Of a DNA stretch of 64,000 nt, positions 1-8,780 are shown one piece after another. Numbering within the stretch: the first letter of the stretch is position 1; each line of letters begins with the position of its first letter. The notes under the pieces were generated by a model. It was not told where the DNA came from. It worked only from the letters and a program-made list of their open reading frames with translations, and ran no database searches. The position numbers and the translations under genes were made by a program. This DNA is from Prevotella sp. UBA6447 (GTDB taxonomy: Bacteria; Bacteroidota; Bacteroidia; Bacteroidales; Bacteroidaceae), in assembly GCA_002437115.1 (NCBI GenBank), contig DJOD01000049.1, forward strand, positions 1 to 64,000, read 5' to 3'.

Positions 1-354
1 AAATTAATAGAACCTACCTTAACATATGAGTACAGGGAGGTGCTCACGGGACTTTCTCATTCCGCTGAAAATAAGGATTTGTCCGAGGCGGTCCAGCTCA
101 TGGTCTCTCGCTTGTCTGGCCCTTGCCTGTGTGAAGAGATCCTATGTGTGGCAGGGCTTGCTAAGAAGGCCAACTATATTGAGGGAATAAGGCAAATATA
201 CCAAATAGCTGGGGCGAAGCAGTTGCTGTCAATTACAGAAAGGGTGCATGCATCGTCAAAATATTCGATAAGTGGATTGGTGTATAGGGTGCTTTATAGG
301 TTGGCAGTAGCCTACGTGAATGTGTGCTTCATGTGTCGAAAACATACAGATTAG
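1..354 (+). CDS. C-terminal fragment of an unrecognised protein of the polysaccharide locus
   Basis: The reading frame is open from base 1, so this is the last 117 codons of a gene that begins before the window. A GTG at 40 is an internal codon rather than a convincing start. The fragment is mostly helical in appearance, with several cysteines, a segment rich in Leu/Val/Tyr near the end and a basic tail. I recognise no family motif. Its position directly before a DUF4422 gene on the same strand suggests a polysaccharide biosynthesis protein, possibly the C-terminus of a glycosyltransferase, but that is inference from context only. About 170 bp without a convincing gene follows it. Confidence 0.5.
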   Translation, partial: KLIEPTLTYEYREVLTGLSHSAENKDLSEAVQLMVSRLSGPCLCEEILCVAGLAKKANYIEGIRQIYQIAGAKQLLSITERVHASSKYSISGLVYRVLYRLAVAYVNVCFMCRKHTD

Positions 355-521
355 GATCGCAGGGAATAAGTCATGTGGATATAGGTGAGCGGTAAATTGA
401 GGTTGACAAGCATGATAAATCTCTTGCTGTGGAAGATAGAACTTTATAGTTTGATTTGGTCGGAAGGCATTGACGCTTATGGTATGTTTAAAATGATACA
501 AAAATCCTAAGTTGGTTAAGT

Positions 522-1352
522 ATGGCAAAATTAAATATTTATATTGCGACTCACAAACCTTGTGAAAAATATGGTGACAGTGCTTACCGACTTATTCAAG
601 TTGGTGTAGCCAAGCATCCTGATATGCATATTGACGCTGCTGTTAAAGATGACGATGCTCAAGACAATATTTCATCAAAAAACGATACCTATTGTGAATT
701 GACCGCATTGTACTATATGTGGAAGCATGTGCAAGATGTTGATAATGTCGGATTGTGTCATTATCGACGGTTCTTTGTCAGAAAAGATGTGGTTACCAAA
801 GATCCTAATAGTATTATTCTTACCCAGCAAGAAGTCCTTTCTCTGCTTAAGGACCATGATGTGATCTTAGCCAAACCAAGCAAGAAGACATATGGAACAG
901 GTGGATTTATAACCAATCCGCTTGACTTGCCCGAGCAGTTCTTTTACAGATGCATTGTGCCTTCCATGAAGGCCCTTTATCCCGAGTATGTTGAAGACTA
1001 TGCCAAGGAATTCTTCATTCCTGAGATGTCGTGTTGCAACATGATGATTTGCAGCAAGAAAGTTTTTGACCGGTATTGCGAGTGGCTTTTTGCAATTCTT
1101 TTTGACGCTGAGAAACGTTGGAAAGATTGGGGAATAGGGGTGGCACCACGTGAGATGGGCTACATTTCGGAGTATTTGTTGAACACTTGGGTGCGCCACA
1201 ATCGTCTCAATGTTTGCTGGAAGCCAGTGACGCTGTTTGAAGACCGTTCAAAACTGGGATTCAAGGTGCATTATTTATTGAGCAAAATTGGGCTCAGCTC
1301 ATTGAGACCTGTAGCTGATAGGATGTATGCAAAAACCAAAAAGGGGAAATGA
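522..1352 (+). CDS. DUF4422 capsular polysaccharide synthesis protein (probable glycosyltransferase)
   Basis: This 276-residue soluble protein has the DUF4422 signature: an N-terminal strand ending IATHKP (about residues 8-13), a KNDTYCELTALYYMWKH block (53-69) and GLCHYRRFF (77-85). The family occurs in capsule and O-antigen clusters of Bacteroidota and Firmicutes and is thought to transfer a sugar, although the donor is not predictable. Length is normal for the family. The ATG at 522 is the only sensible start. Its stop overlaps the ATG of the following flippase by 4 nt (ATGA), so the two are probably translationally coupled. Base composition is AT-rich like the rest of the first 15 kb. Confidence 0.85.
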   Translation: MAKLNIYIATHKPCEKYGDSAYRLIQVGVAKHPDMHIDAAVKDDDAQDNISSKNDTYCELTALYYMWKHVQDVDNVGLCHYRRFFVRKDVVTKDPNSIILTQQEVLSLLKDHDVILAKPSKKTYGTGGFITNPLDLPEQFFYRCIVPSMKALYPEYVEDYAKEFFIPEMSCCNMMICSKKVFDRYCEWLFAILFDAEKRWKDWGIGVAPREMGYISEYLLNTWVRHNRLNVCWKPVTLFEDRSKLGFKVHYLLSKIGLSSLRPVADRMYAKTKKGK

Positions 1353-2878
1353 CTTATACACGCGACACGAAACGCATCGCTAAGAACACACTGGCCATGT
1401 ATCTCCGCATGGCCGTGATGATGGTGGTCGGTCTCTACACAAGCCGTGTCGTCCTGAATGTGCTTGGCGTGGAGGACTATGGCACCTACAATGTGGTAGG
1501 GGGTGTTGTGAGTATGTTCTCCTTGCTCACGGCTTCTATGTCTGGATCTATCAGTCGCTATCTTACCTATTCGTTGGGAAAAGGAGACGTGGAGCAGCTT
1601 CGCCGCGTCTTCTGTGTGTCAGTGGAGGTGCAGCTGTTCCTGGCAGTAGTGGTCGTGCTGGCCGTGGAGGCTGTGGGTGTCTGGTTTCTCAATACACAAA
1701 TGAAAATACCCGACGGTCGTTTGGTGGCCGCCAACTGGGTGATGCAGTGCACGCTCATCTCGTTTGTTGTTGACTTGTTGATGGTGCCTTATAATGCATC
1801 CATCATTTCGCACGAGCGTATGAACATCTATGCCTACATTAGCATTTGGGATGCAGTGATGAAGCTTGCTATTGTCTTTGCGCTCTATGTCTCACCTTTC
1901 GACAAGTTGGAGACCTATGCAGTGTTGTTGCTTTTGGTTTCAACAATGACCACTATGATTTACTGGATTTATTGTCGGTGCCACTTTTTGGAGTGTCATT
2001 TCAGTGTAGTGAAAGATAAGGCTCTGATAAAAGAAATGTCAAGCTTTGCCGGTTGGGGCATGATTGGCGACGGTGCATGGATGCTCAATACGCAAGGCGT
2101 TAACATCTTGATGAATCTGTTTTTTGGTGTCGTGCTAAATGCCGCACGTGGCGTAGCCACCACTGTTGACAATGTGGTGCAGGGCTTTGTGCGCAACTTC
2201 ATGGTGGCTCTCAATCCGCAGATTGTCAAGAGCTATGCAGAAGGAGATTATGAGTATATGCATCGCTTGATCTTCATGGGCTCGAAGTATTCCTATTTTC
2301 TCATGCTGTTCTTTTTTGTGCCCATCTCGCTTGAGACGCGCACGATATTGACACTATGGCTCAAGATAGTCCCCGACTATGCTGTGCTATTCACCCAGCT
2401 CACGCTGATGTCAACGATGTGCCTTACCTTAGGCAACACGATGATACCCGCTGTGCAGGCTACGGGCAAGATACGCAATTATACCATCAGCATGGGGCTG
2501 ATGGCTTTGTCCAATTTTCCGTTGACATGGGCCGCCTTTGCCATGGGAGCGTCTCCCACATGGGCATACGTGATTTATTTCTTGATATTTTTCAGCATGG
2601 TCTTTGTCCGTTTGTACATAGTGAGGGGACTTATCCATCTTTCTGTTTGTGATTTTGTCAGAAAGGTGCTGATGAGGGCAGGCGCTGTTACGGTAGTGGC
2701 ATATATAGGTCCGTTAGTTGTTTGCCTTTTACAGTCGGATTCCCTCCTTCGATTGATAGAGATTTGTGTGATCAGTTTGTTCTGTTCCGTGTTGGCCATT
2801 TATGTTGTAGGACTGAATGGCATCGAGCGGGACTTTGTGAAAAGCAAGGTCTTGAGCAAATGTCGCATAGCCAGCTAA
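1349..2878 (+). CDS. Wzx-like polysaccharide flippase (MOP superfamily)
   Basis: A 509-residue integral membrane protein with about 12-14 hydrophobic segments, starting with a short basic N-terminus and the YTSRVVLNVLG.EDYG block typical of oligosaccharide flippases of the MOP/MATE-like superfamily. It is expected to move lipid-linked repeat units from the inner to the outer leaflet of the cytoplasmic membrane, working with the EpsG-like polymerase encoded at 9772-10836. The start codon overlaps the DUF4422 stop (ATGA). Full length. Substrate specificity cannot be read from sequence. Confidence 0.88.
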   Translation: MTYTRDTKRIAKNTLAMYLRMAVMMVVGLYTSRVVLNVLGVEDYGTYNVVGGVVSMFSLLTASMSGSISRYLTYSLGKGDVEQLRRVFCVSVEVQLFLAVVVVLAVEAVGVWFLNTQMKIPDGRLVAANWVMQCTLISFVVDLLMVPYNASIISHERMNIYAYISIWDAVMKLAIVFALYVSPFDKLETYAVLLLLVSTMTTMIYWIYCRCHFLECHFSVVKDKALIKEMSSFAGWGMIGDGAWMLNTQGVNILMNLFFGVVLNAARGVATTVDNVVQGFVRNFMVALNPQIVKSYAEGDYEYMHRLIFMGSKYSYFLMLFFFVPISLETRTILTLWLKIVPDYAVLFTQLTLMSTMCLTLGNTMIPAVQATGKIRNYTISMGLMALSNFPLTWAAFAMGASPTWAYVIYFLIFFSMVFVRLYIVRGLIHLSVCDFVRKVLMRAGAVTVVAYIGPLVVCLLQSDSLLRLIEICVISLFCSVLAIYVVGLNGIERDFVKSKVLSKCRIAS

Positions 2879-2890
2879 CAAAATAAAAAA

Positions 2891-3933
2891 ATGTGTGTGA
2901 AAGGCCCAAAGCACAACCGACAGGTTTCCATAGCTAAAGCTATAGGAATCATCTTAATGGTAATGGGACATTCTGGTTGCCCGAAATATCTTTACGATTT
3001 CATTTATCTGTTCCATATGCCTCTGTTCTACTTCCTTTCTGCTTATTTCTTCAGAGATGATAAAGTGACGAAGAATTGTGGACGATATGTGATGCGTAAA
3101 TTCAAAAATTTGTATTGGCCATATATTAAGTGGAGTTTCATCTTCCTCTTGTTGCACAATGTGTTCTACCATGTTGGCTTTTACGACAATAGTTTGACGT
3201 TGCCCGAGATTTATGTCAATGCCAAGTGCGCTATTCGTGGAATATGGCAAGGCGAGCGTATGCTGGGTGCTTATTGGTTCTTGATAAGTTTGTTTTGGGA
3301 AAGCATATTGTTCGGATTGGTCATTTGGATGAAGCACAAAATACAATGCCGTTATTTTGATTTTATAGCTGTAGTGGTTCTGTTTTTAGTAGGCTATTAT
3401 GCTCCAATCAATTTCCCGATTAATAGGGAAATGGTTTTGCTGCCTATCTTTTATTTAGGTTATTTGACTTCGAAACATAATATTGACCTGTCTTCAAGTA
3501 GAAGCCATTTGGCAATTGGATTGTTGTTTTGCTTGCCAGCTTTGGCTGTTATGGCCGTTTTTATAAAAATAGAAGTAGGGCAAAGCGTTTTTTATAATCC
3601 CATTCTTTTCTTAATAGGGGCTTCTTTGGGCATTTATCTTATAATGATCATTAGTTATAGGCTTGTTGATACCCAAGTCGGAAGTTGGATTGATCGGTTG
3701 GGGGGGCGACGATGAGCGTATTGACGTTTCATTTCTTGTCTTTCAAATTGCTAACATTACTTCTCGTTTCTGTCGGAGCGTATTCGAGGAATGTCTTATC
3801 CCAATGGCCATTACCAAGTGGGCATACCTATAACAATCTTTGGTTGCTCTATACGTTAGTAGGCGTTGTTGTACTTGTTCTATGTTTTTCATTGATAAAA
3901 AAGATAGGTATCTTGACATGTGTGAAAAGATGA
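2891..3933 (+). pseudogene. Acyltransferase family 3 membrane protein, split by a frameshift in a G7 tract (possible phase-off allele)
   Basis: The 5' part (2891-3715) encodes 274 residues with the acyltransferase-3 pattern: an early helix with GIILMVMGHSG, then FHMPLFYFLSAYFF and several further membrane segments. It ends just after a run of seven G at 3700-3706. The next frame (from 3712, ending at 3933) continues with SVLTFHFLSFK and two more hydrophobic segments, which is how the C-terminus of this family looks. Adding one G restores a single frame of about 347 residues, a normal length. The intact protein would O-acetylate or otherwise acylate the exported polysaccharide. Either a slippage-controlled gene in the off state, a decayed gene, or a sequencing error in a homopolymer. 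Confidence 0.8.
3700..3706 (+). repeat. Poly-G tract (G7) at the acyltransferase frameshift
   Basis: Seven consecutive G inside the acyltransferase coding region. Seven copies give a stop at 3713; eight would join the two halves in frame. It is one of only two G runs of seven or more that I noticed in the window, and both sit at a reading-frame break. Confidence 0.85.
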
Positions 3934-5027
3934 AGCCTTTTCTATCGGTAATCATTCCAGTTTATAATGGTGCCCATTATTTACGGGAAACCATTGAGAG
4001 TGTTCTTTGCCAACCCTGTAATGATATAGAGTTGCTGTTGATTGATGATGGCAGCAAAGATGACTCGCTCTCTATTTGTCAATCTTATGAGAGTGACAGA
4101 GTAAAAGTGTTTTCACATTCAAATTGTGGCGTGTCACTAACTCGTAATGAAGGAGTCGAGAGATCCAAGGGGCAGTGGATTATTTTTGTTGATCAGGATG
4201 ATGCGATGCGTAAGGATTTTTACACAGATGAGAGAAAGAGTGAATTACTTGAACTCGAAAATCAGCAAGTTGAACTTATTGTTCCAGGAGCATGGTGGTG
4301 TGATTGTAACCTAATCAAGGGACATCGTAGATATATTGAAAAGGAAGCCCATTGTAGTGGAGTTTGCGAAGGCCGCAGCGATACATTATCCTGGGAGCAC
4401 ATGTTTACTTTTAATATGTGTCTTTATTCTCGGTCTTTATTTTTTACTGTAGATGGTGCTTCCACTCCAGTTAGGTTTTTCCCTCTCAAGAAAGATGTGG
4501 AAACTACATTTCGTCATATGGCCTTGTATGCGGCTCAAAAGATATTTTTCTCGGATAATTTTTCTTTTTGCCTTCGTCGTTGTAATGAAGAAAGCGTAAG
4601 CTCAACATGGGATTGGATGCAAGTTTATCCAGTTGTTTTTGATGCATATGTTCGACTCATTATTTGGCATAAACAGAATTACCCAAAGGACAAAATTGCT
4701 ATTGCTGGTGCAGAGAAGGCTCTGTTGCACCGCATAAACTTAACAATTCAAGAGGTCTATGAGAGCTGTCGGGATAATGAGGAAAGCCTTAAATGTCTTG
4801 TGGAAAGTTTTATTGGTGAGGGTTCACCTTGGCATTTTCTGTTGAAGCAATATCCTCAAGACGGGCATGTTATAATACAATTGCTTTCGGGGCAAAAGAT
4901 AAAGCAAAAGACTTACAATAAGCTACATTTTATCAAGGCATATACAATAAAACTTTTCTCCATCCTTTTTGAAAAGTTAGACAGAGTGAACATTCAAAAT
5001 AATATCCGTGGCAAATATTTACTCTAA
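3930..5027 (+). CDS. Glycosyltransferase family 2
   Basis: GT-A fold GT2 enzyme: N-terminal FLSVIIPVYNGA, then ELLLIDDGSKDDS, a SLTRNEGV segment and the DQDD metal/nucleotide motif. It should transfer a sugar from a nucleotide donor to the growing lipid-linked repeat unit at the cytoplasmic face of the membrane. The frame is open from 3840, but I place the start at ATG 3930, which overlaps the stop of the acyltransferase 3' part (ATGA) and begins three residues before the first strand. ATG 3918 is an alternative. The C-terminal 150 residues are specific to this protein. The last 20 nt overlap the GTG start proposed for the next gene. Confidence 0.85.
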   Translation: MKPFLSVIIPVYNGAHYLRETIESVLCQPCNDIELLLIDDGSKDDSLSICQSYESDRVKVFSHSNCGVSLTRNEGVERSKGQWIIFVDQDDAMRKDFYTDERKSELLELENQQVELIVPGAWWCDCNLIKGHRRYIEKEAHCSGVCEGRSDTLSWEHMFTFNMCLYSRSLFFTVDGASTPVRFFPLKKDVETTFRHMALYAAQKIFFSDNFSFCLRRCNEESVSSTWDWMQVYPVVFDAYVRLIIWHKQNYPKDKIAIAGAEKALLHRINLTIQEVYESCRDNEESLKCLVESFIGEGSPWHFLLKQYPQDGHVIIQLLSGQKIKQKTYNKLHFIKAYTIKLFSILFEKLDRVNIQNNIRGKYLL

Positions 5028-6072
5028 GCCCAGTGACAACTATAGTGTCGTGATTAAGAAAGAAAAAAACATACGTGTTGCTTGGATAGATTGGGCTAAG
5101 ATGGTACTGATTTATTTGATGGTGGTGGGACATTTTCATCCACCTTTGGTGCAAAGCAAGTTCTTCTATGTGTTTCATATGCCTGCGTTTTTTATCATAT
5201 CCGGCTATTTATATCGTCCTCATGATTGGCGACGTACAATAGTGAGCTTGATGATGCCTGTGGTGGTATTCTCTGTTTTCAATTTGTTCTTTCAGATATT
5301 AATTGCACTCTTGAAGACGGGAAGTTATGACTATTCTGATTTGTTGCGCAGGACTTTGGTTCCATTCGTGGGGGGCAATTCAGAACCAAATGTTGATTAC
5401 ATCATTCTCTTTATGGGGACATGGTTTCCCATTGTATTAATGTTGATACGTCTTTTGGTTGGCGACATTAAATGTTTTGCAGTAGTCTATAGACATAAGG
5501 TAACAGCCTTTTTACTTGTAGTTGCATTTATGATTACTTTACCGTTTTGGGCGAACATGAAAGGTGAGATTTGCCAGTTAAAGCCTTTTTTGTTATTTCC
5601 CTCTTTTCCATTCTTCTTGTTGGGCTCTATGCTTCATGATGTCGATGCTCATAAGTTGAAGGTTTGGCTTTACCGTCTGTTGCCTCTATTCTCTGCCCTA
5701 TATTTGACAATGGCTGTGTGGAACGGCAGGGTGGGAATATTGAATTTGCATTTTGGTCATAATTACTTTTTCTTCTTTGTAGGTGCAGTCAGTGGGAGCG
5801 CAGTCCTATTTTGGCTATGCGGTTATATGAAGGCATGCCGATACGTTGAAACTATAAGCGTTGGCACAATGTTAATACTTGGTCTTCACATGGACTTCTA
5901 TGATGTGCTGTTTCCAATAGTAAATCGTTTGGGCCTTTATTCAGTTCTGCCAGATTGGGCGGTTGTTTGGGCTGTGTCTGCATTGACGTTGCTTCTGTGT
6001 TATTGGCCAATCCGTTTCTGTATGCGTCATGCGCCAATTTTACTTGGAAAGTTTTCAGTATTCAATAATTAA
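5008..6072 (+). CDS. Acyltransferase family 3 membrane protein
   Basis: A 354-residue polytopic protein with the acyltransferase-3 pattern: WIDWAKMVLIYLMVVGHFH near residues 30-48, a following FHMPAFFIISGYLY segment, and about ten hydrophobic helices. Predicted to acylate (commonly O-acetylate) a polysaccharide sugar at the membrane. It is intact, unlike the related gene at 2891-3933, so the locus may have one constant and one switchable or broken acyl modification. GTG 5008 overlaps the previous GT2 by 20 nt; GTG 5050 is an alternative start that removes the overlap and still keeps the whole first helix. Confidence 0.83.
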   Translation: MANIYSKPSDNYSVVIKKEKNIRVAWIDWAKMVLIYLMVVGHFHPPLVQSKFFYVFHMPAFFIISGYLYRPHDWRRTIVSLMMPVVVFSVFNLFFQILIALLKTGSYDYSDLLRRTLVPFVGGNSEPNVDYIILFMGTWFPIVLMLIRLLVGDIKCFAVVYRHKVTAFLLVVAFMITLPFWANMKGEICQLKPFLLFPSFPFFLLGSMLHDVDAHKLKVWLYRLLPLFSALYLTMAVWNGRVGILNLHFGHNYFFFFVGAVSGSAVLFWLCGYMKACRYVETISVGTMLILGLHMDFYDVLFPIVNRLGLYSVLPDWAVVWAVSALTLLLCYWPIRFCMRHAPILLGKFSVFNN

Positions 6073-6083
6073 CAGTTATTCAA

Positions 6084-6938
6084 ATGAATATCAAAGATAT
6101 ATTATATAGGCTTTTGGGAAGCAAATACACAACATGGGCTCTCTGGCGACGCAATGTAAGTACAAAGTTATATGACACTTTTCATCCTTATCATTATGAC
6201 GTTTCACGCTATGGTGAATGCTTCTTGAATGAAAAGCCTGATTATCCGTATGATGATAGCAAGAAAGAAAAAGTGAACCGCGTAATTTATGTCTTTTGGA
6301 CGGGCGACAATGAGATAACGCCGAATCGTTTGAGGGGAATAAAATCCTTGGAACAGGTGAGTGGGGTGAAAGTTCAACTTATTACTTCAAAGAATCTGCC
6401 AGAATATATCGTAGCGAATGATCCTTTGCCTGATGCGTATCAATATCTTTCATTAAATCATCGCTCGGATTTTCTCCGCGGCTACTTTATGTATCACTAT
6501 GGAGGAGGATATGCTGATATCAAGACCTTTTACCAGTCGTGGCTTCCTGCTTTCGACAAGTTGGATCGTTCGAATGCTTATGTAATAGGTTACCCAGAGG
6601 TTGGATGGATAGGCGTTGCCAATCGCTCAGTTGCTAATGAGCATCTGAAACATGACTTAGCTGTTTATTGGTCTTTGCTGTTAGGGAATGGTGCTTTCAT
6701 TTGCCGCCCCCACATGCGCTTTACGGCTGAATGGTATTCCTCTTCACGTCGACGGCTGCTTGAAAACGCTGAGGCTTTGCGCAAACATCCTGCTCGTGAC
6801 GTTTTTGGGACAAATGACGATTATCCGCTCGCTTGGGAAAGCATGCAAGGAGGAATATTTCATCCTTTCTGCTTGAAATACCATGACCGTTTGCTAAAGG
6901 ACAAGGCGTTAATGCCTTCATTTGAAAATTACAGATGA
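6084..6938 (+). CDS. Capsular polysaccharide synthesis protein, GT32-like glycosyltransferase (Caps_synth type)
   Basis: A 284-residue soluble protein with a strand IYVFWTGDNE near residues 69-78 and the block SDFLRGYFMYHYGGGYADIK around residues 128-147. That block is the characteristic R..L...GG.Y.D.D-type nucleotide-sugar site of GT32 and Caps_synth proteins, here with D-I-K instead of the usual D-x-D. Later conserved features are an acidic/aromatic C-terminal region and YHD near the end. Likely adds one sugar of the repeat unit. It starts 11 nt after the acyltransferase and is followed by the pyruvyl transferase 27 nt later. Donor and linkage unknown. Confidence 0.8.
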   Translation: MNIKDILYRLLGSKYTTWALWRRNVSTKLYDTFHPYHYDVSRYGECFLNEKPDYPYDDSKKEKVNRVIYVFWTGDNEITPNRLRGIKSLEQVSGVKVQLITSKNLPEYIVANDPLPDAYQYLSLNHRSDFLRGYFMYHYGGGYADIKTFYQSWLPAFDKLDRSNAYVIGYPEVGWIGVANRSVANEHLKHDLAVYWSLLLGNGAFICRPHMRFTAEWYSSSRRRLLENAEALRKHPARDVFGTNDDYPLAWESMQGGIFHPFCLKYHDRLLKDKALMPSFENYR

Positions 6939-6965
6939 AATGCCAATTGGACAAGAAATATCCAC

Positions 6966-7856
6966 ATGATAAGTAAACTGATCTCAATTTGGGTGCAAAT
7001 AAGAGACTTGTTTCTGTACCTGTTTCGAAGGGCTTTGGTTATCAACGCTTATGTCGATGACCACACGTGGCGTGGCATACGGCACCGCAACTGGGGAGAT
7101 GATCTGAATTATTATTTCGTTCGAGCTCTGACTGGACACCCTGTTGTGTTTTATCATAATTTTAAGTTGGCACAGTGGTTTCATATGAAGAACTATTTAT
7201 GCATAGGCACGTTACTGGATGCCGTAAACCATTCGAACAGACAAACCATCGTTTGGGGAACTGGTGTGTCCGGTCAAGAGCGTGATTTTGTGCGCCCTCG
7301 TCAAGTCTGCTCCGTAAGAGGCCCCCTTACCCATGCTTTCGCAGAGCGGTATGGGGTAGCCTGCCCAGAGATTTATGGCGATCCTGCTATGTTATTACCT
7401 TTGGTATATAAGCCTAAGGTGCAGAAGGCATATAAGTTGGGGCTTATCCCACATGTAGTGGACCTTTATCATCCCGTTGTAGAAGACATACGATACAATC
7501 ATCCGGAAGTGCTGATTATTGATTTAGCTCATTACAATCATTGGACGGAAGTCATAGACAAGATTTACTCTTGTGAGAAGATTGCTTCGAGCTCGTTACA
7601 TGGGCTGATCGTTTCGGACGCTTATGGTGTGCCCAATAGTTGGGTTGAACTGAGTGGCAAAATTAGCGGAGGCTATTTCAAGTTTAGGGATTATGGTGTT
7701 AGTGTGGGTCGCATGATGACTGAGCCAATAAGGCTTACTTCATTTGAAGACATAAAGCAACTTCATCCAGATGCATCATCTTCTCCCTCTTTGGTGAACA
7801 TTGACGAACTGCTGAAGGTCTGCCCATTACCTGTCCGTAAAAGATATAGGTTGTGA
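6966..7856 (+). CDS. Polysaccharide pyruvyl transferase family protein
   Basis: A 296-residue protein with the pyruvyl-transferase (WcaK/CsaB-like) pattern: NWGDDLNYYFVRAL near residues 44-57, VWGTGVSG, VRGPLT, YGDPAMLLP, and the C-terminal block ASSSLHGLIVSDAYGVP that contains the conserved S-LHG motif. Members transfer pyruvate from phosphoenolpyruvate as a ketal onto a sugar, giving an acidic capsule. The stop overlaps the GTG start of the next GT2 (GTGA). Strongest functional hint that the polysaccharide made here is anionic; the acceptor sugar is unknown. Confidence 0.88.
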   Translation: MISKLISIWVQIRDLFLYLFRRALVINAYVDDHTWRGIRHRNWGDDLNYYFVRALTGHPVVFYHNFKLAQWFHMKNYLCIGTLLDAVNHSNRQTIVWGTGVSGQERDFVRPRQVCSVRGPLTHAFAERYGVACPEIYGDPAMLLPLVYKPKVQKAYKLGLIPHVVDLYHPVVEDIRYNHPEVLIIDLAHYNHWTEVIDKIYSCEKIASSSLHGLIVSDAYGVPNSWVELSGKISGGYFKFRDYGVSVGRMMTEPIRLTSFEDIKQLHPDASSSPSLVNIDELLKVCPLPVRKRYRL

Positions 7857-8767
7857 AAGTACAGATTTCGGTCATCGTTCCCGTATATAATGCGGAGCAC
7901 ACTTTGCGCAAGTGCCTGGACTCTGTTTTGTCACAGGACATTGGTGATTTTGAGCTTGTTCTCGTCAACGACGGCTCAAAAGACCGCTCGTTAGATATTT
8001 GCAGAGATTATGAAATGAATGATAAGCGGATTGTCGTGATAGACAAGCCCAACGGTGGCGTCAGTTCAGCGCGTAATGCAGGGCTTGACGTGGCTAATGG
8101 CGAATGGGTGCTATTTGTGGATTCTGATGATTACCTGGAAGAGCATTTCTTTGATGGAGTGGAAGGTGCGGCAGAAGATTTGCTGATACGTGGGATACGT
8201 TTCTTCAACGAAAACGAGTCTACTATATATGTCCAACAGATTGACAAACTGCCCTCACAACCAACTTTGAATAAGTTCGTCAAGACTTATGTTGGTACAC
8301 CCCTGCTTCGAGGTCCTGTAGCGAAGTTCTTTCGACGTTCATTGATTGGCAATCTTCGCTTCCCAGAGGACATGAAGGTGGGTGAGGATAGCTATTTCGT
8401 GCAACGATATCTGGCCCGTTGCAATAATTGTAAGCTGCTTTGTGGAAGTTTGTATAATGTGTTTAATCATGAGGTTGTGGAGCGGAAATATGCTTGTTCT
8501 GTTGCCTATGCGGCAAAATCGTTAAACCACCTCATGGACTCGTATGGGGAGATGAACGCACATCTGAATATTGGATGGCTAAGTTTTCGCTCCTTTTATG
8601 TATATTTTAAGTTTATGTCAGAAGGAGAATGTAAAGGACACCCTTGGCGATGGTATGCCCATCCCATCATTTCAGACATTTGCAAACGACTGTGGCCTGT
8701 GTTACCTGCTTCGCAAAAATGGCAGTATTGTCTTTGCTCTTTGTTGAATAGGTTGAAAATGTTTTAA
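7853..8767 (+). CDS. Glycosyltransferase family 2
   Basis: A 304-residue GT2 enzyme beginning ISVIVPVYNAE, with LVLVNDGSKDRS, GGVSSARNAGL and the metal-binding VDSDDY motif, followed by a family-typical region with VGEDSYF. The GTG start at 7853 overlaps the pyruvyl transferase stop, which supports coupled translation and this start. The C-terminal half carries aromatic and basic residues but no membrane span. Predicted cytoplasmic-face sugar transfer in repeat-unit assembly. Confidence 0.88.
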   Translation: MKVQISVIVPVYNAEHTLRKCLDSVLSQDIGDFELVLVNDGSKDRSLDICRDYEMNDKRIVVIDKPNGGVSSARNAGLDVANGEWVLFVDSDDYLEEHFFDGVEGAAEDLLIRGIRFFNENESTIYVQQIDKLPSQPTLNKFVKTYVGTPLLRGPVAKFFRRSLIGNLRFPEDMKVGEDSYFVQRYLARCNNCKLLCGSLYNVFNHEVVERKYACSVAYAAKSLNHLMDSYGEMNAHLNIGWLSFRSFYVYFKFMSEGECKGHPWRWYAHPIISDICKRLWPVLPASQKWQYCLCSLLNRLKMF

Positions 8768-8780
8768 ACAATTATCGTGT

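Noticed and set aside
412..510. 32-codon ORF between the partial first gene and DUF4422
   Set aside because: Too short and without recognisable features; could be a gene tail but cannot be supported.
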